From an uncultured Acidobacteriota bacterium (GTDB lineage: Bacteria; Acidobacteriota; Blastocatellia; Pyrinomonadales; Pyrinomonadaceae): 6,368 nt of DNA. Below the pieces are notes generated by a model. It made no database searches. It worked only from the letters and a program-made list of their open reading frames with translations, and was not told the DNA's origin. Shown piece after piece: positions 5,070 to 6,368 of this stretch. Location: positions 1 to 6,368 of the forward strand of contig CADEFG010000313.1 of the NCBI GenBank assembly GCA_902826505.1, read 5' to 3'. Each line of letters begins with the position of its first letter. Within the stretch, counting starts at the first letter, position 1. Both the position numbers and the translations under genes were made by a program.

Positions 5070-6068
5070 TTAATACAAAATTCTTTGCGGCAAAACGCCC
5101 GCGCCGCTCGTGATCAACGATGTGCCTGCGCCGGTCACCGTTTCAAAAATAAGCTGCCCGATGCTTTTCTTCGATTTATCAACCTCAACGATATCGTAAG
5201 GTTCGAGCATAATATCTTTCTGAGTTCCTTTTTTGATCAAGTCATAGTTCGCCGAAATTACTTCGCGGTCTTTCGAATTCGCTTTTAAACGATAGATTTT
5301 GATGTCTTTGGTTTTCGCTTCGCGCCGCACGCCGCCGATCTTGGCGATCGCTTCGGTCAGCGATAAACTGCCGTCTTTCAGATAAATTCCCTGCGGCGCG
5401 ACGACTTCGCCCGTAATATAAACCGGCGCTGCCTTTTGGACGACCACGACATCGCCCGGATAAATTATCGGATTCGATTGTTCTTCGCCTCTTTTGACAC
5501 TGCTCAAACTATACATTCGCGACGGAAAATCCAGTTTGTCGTTGTTATCGATCTTCCAGTCGTTCGCGGCGTCGCCTTCACTGCACATCAGCGGCTGGGT
5601 GCGGAAAACCTGGATCATGCCGCCCGCGTCTTCGGTCACGCCGCCCGAAAACGAAAGCAGTTCGAGCAGGGTTGCGCGGCGCGTCAAAACCACTTGCTGC
5701 GGGTTGCGAACCTCGCCGTAGATCGTTGCCGGCGGACGGCTGTTGCGTTGTTTGACGCGCACCGAAACCTGCGGACTTTTAAGATATTTGGTTAAAAGCT
5801 GCCGGACATCGGCGGTCAATTCCTTTTCCGTCCGGCATTTTGCCAAAATTCCCTGTTCAAAAAACGGAACCTGCATCTTGCCGTCTTCATCAACCGTCGT
5901 TTCCTCGACCGTAAAATCCGGTTCGCCCATAACTTTGATCGCCACGACATCGCCCGGTCCGACCAGATAGCCGCGCTGCCCGTCCGCCGTTACGATTGTT
6001 TCCTGCGCGAAAGAAATTTGGCTGGCGAAAAATGTGAGAATAAAGAGAACCGACGTTTTTAACTTCAT
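5070..6068 (-). CDS. Polysaccharide biosynthesis/export protein (Wza-like OPX, SLBB domains)
   Basis: A 332-residue outer-membrane polysaccharide export protein, the class that forms the periplasm-spanning exit channel for capsule or exopolysaccharide. Residues 1-21 are a Sec signal peptide (MKLKTSV, hydrophobic core, SFA-Q cleavage). A Poly_export domain follows at about 34-105 (GYLVGPGDVVAIKVMGEPDF, then QVPFFEQG, then SPQVSVRVKQ). Two SLBB-type beta-grasp units come next, about 113-205 (ATIYGEVRNPQQVVL, LLSFSGGVTEDAGG, YPGDVVVV) and 215-298 (VYITGEVVAPQGIYL, IAKIGGVRREAKTKDI, PYDIVEV). No lipobox cysteine is present, unlike Wza. The tail after about 300 is glycine/serine-rich and short; I cannot tell whether it forms the Wza-type outer-membrane helix. 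Two cysteines (78 and 162) could form a disulfide. AGAGG lies 9 bases before the ATG. Its terminator is the hairpin at 5011-5052. Confidence 0.92.
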   Translation of the reverse strand: MKLKTSVLFILTFFASQISFAQETIVTADGQRGYLVGPGDVVAIKVMGEPDFTVEETTVDEDGKMQVPFFEQGILAKCRTEKELTADVRQLLTKYLKSPQVSVRVKQRNSRPPATIYGEVRNPQQVVLTRRATLLELLSFSGGVTEDAGGMIQVFRTQPLMCSEGDAANDWKIDNNDKLDFPSRMYSLSSVKRGEEQSNPIIYPGDVVVVQKAAPVYITGEVVAPQGIYLKDGSLSLTEAIAKIGGVRREAKTKDIKIYRLKANSKDREVISANYDLIKKGTQKDIMLEPYDIVEVDKSKKSIGQLIFETVTGAGTSLITSGAGVLPQRILY

Positions 6069-6077
6069 AAAATAAAA

Positions 6078-6082
6078 CCTCT
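6078..6082 (-). promoter_or_regulatory. Shine-Dalgarno of the polysaccharide export gene
   Basis: On the - strand AGAGG lies 9 bases before the ATG at 6068, supporting that start, which also begins the signal peptide. Confidence 0.55.
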
Positions 6083-6102
6083 GACTTATTTTCCAGTTGC
6101 TA

Positions 6103-6131
6103 AGAATAACTTACAAACGCTTTTGATTCAA
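6103..6131 (-). promoter_or_regulatory. Candidate promoter of the polysaccharide export gene
   Basis: On the - strand TTGAAT (6131-6126) and TATTCT (6108-6103) are 17 bases apart. This gives a sigma70-like promoter with a leader of roughly 30 bases. Each hexamer matches consensus at four of six positions, so this is plausible but unproven. Confidence 0.4.
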
Positions 6132-6174
6132 CCTTTTATTTTTGCCGTTGCCTTTTGTATTCGATGTTTTTTAT

Positions 6175-6203
6175 TTGACAGTTCAATTTTAGGTAAAGTA
6201 ACT
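6175..6203 (+). promoter_or_regulatory. Candidate promoter of the right-edge membrane protein gene
   Basis: TTGACA (6175-6180) is a perfect -35 hexamer. At 17 bases spacing the -10 position reads GTAACT, which is weak. A TATAGA at 6210-6215 is a better -10, but it lacks a well-placed -35 and would leave only a very short leader. The -35 is clear; the -10 is unresolved. Confidence 0.3.
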
Positions 6204-6232
6204 TCAAATTATAGACTTTTTTCAAAATTTCA

Positions 6233-6368
6233 ATGCAAGATAATCCGCCGCTGAAAAATATTTCTGAAGAACGGTTTTGGTTTCTGCGCCGCCCCGTCCA
6301 ATTTCTGGCTGACATCATAATTTTGTGCGCGGCTTTTCTCTTTGCTTATCTGCCTTCGCTCAACATCC
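6233..6368 (+). CDS. Membrane protein N-terminus, possible polysaccharide biosynthesis (FlaA1/CapD-type) epimerase/dehydratase; 3' end outside window
   Basis: An open frame of 45 codons from the ATG at 6233 continues past the right edge. It begins MQDNPPLKNISEERFWFL, then RRPVQFLADIIILCAAF and LFAYLPSLNI. A short charged cytoplasmic head is followed by one hydrophobic helix (about residues 22-42). This layout resembles the first of four helices at the N-terminus of membrane-anchored nucleotide-diphosphate-sugar epimerase/dehydratases, where an RR..QFL.D...L..AF.LAYL pattern is common. The divergent export gene fits a polysaccharide locus. It could instead be another glycan enzyme with an N-terminal membrane anchor, such as an undecaprenyl-phosphate sugar transferase. 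No Shine-Dalgarno precedes the ATG. That it is a real membrane-protein start is likely; the family is tentative. Confidence 0.55.
   Translation, partial: MQDNPPLKNISEERFWFLRRPVQFLADIIILCAAFLFAYLPSLNI

Overview
The window is 6.4 kb of ordinary-looking, densely coded bacterial chromosome. It holds one gene cut by the left edge, five complete or nearly complete genes, and one gene cut by the right edge. The host is very probably a diderm (Gram-negative type) bacterium, because it encodes a signal-peptide-bearing outer-membrane polysaccharide export protein. The protein style, the moderate base composition and the CAAAATC-type heptamer repeats remind me of Acidobacteriota (Blastocatellia/Pyrinomonadales), but that is an impression and not a demonstrated assignment.

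Left part (1-1146, + strand): the C-terminal third of selenocysteine synthase SelA, then, 14 bases on and with a good ribosome binding site, an AIM24-family protein. They are followed by a convergent, complete serC (1187-2263, - strand), phosphoserine aminotransferase of serine biosynthesis.

Centre (2264-5014): a 254-base divergent intergenic region separates serC from a TetR-type regulator gene and a long-chain acyl-CoA synthetase gene. The last two overlap by 8 bases and form an operon. The intergenic region holds an 18-base palindrome, TGAATGA-TGAT-TCATTCA, which has the arms and spacing I remember for the Bacillus subtilis FadR (YsiA) box. With the gene order, this points to an acyl-CoA-responsive, autoregulated fatty-acid-degradation operon. 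Two inverted heptamer-repeat arrays (CAAAATC units) end 3-4 bases before the start codons of both divergent genes, where a Shine-Dalgarno would normally lie. The acyl-CoA synthetase frame is broken by a single in-frame TAG at codon 279, with intact family sequence on both sides. It is therefore a recent nonsense mutation, a sequencing error or, much less likely, a recoded site.

Right part (5011-6368): a strong hairpin serves as a shared terminator between the acyl-CoA synthetase gene and a convergent gene for a Wza-type polysaccharide export protein (- strand, 5070-6068). Diverging from that gene is the start of a membrane protein (6233 to the edge) that resembles the N-terminus of FlaA1/CapD-type nucleotide-sugar epimerase/dehydratases. 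This suggests the window ends at the edge of an exopolysaccharide or capsule locus.

I see no RNA genes, insertion sequences, CRISPR arrays or phage genes. No gene-free stretch exceeds 300 bases. The least ordinary signals are the amber codon, the FadR-like box and the heptamer arrays placed at start codons.
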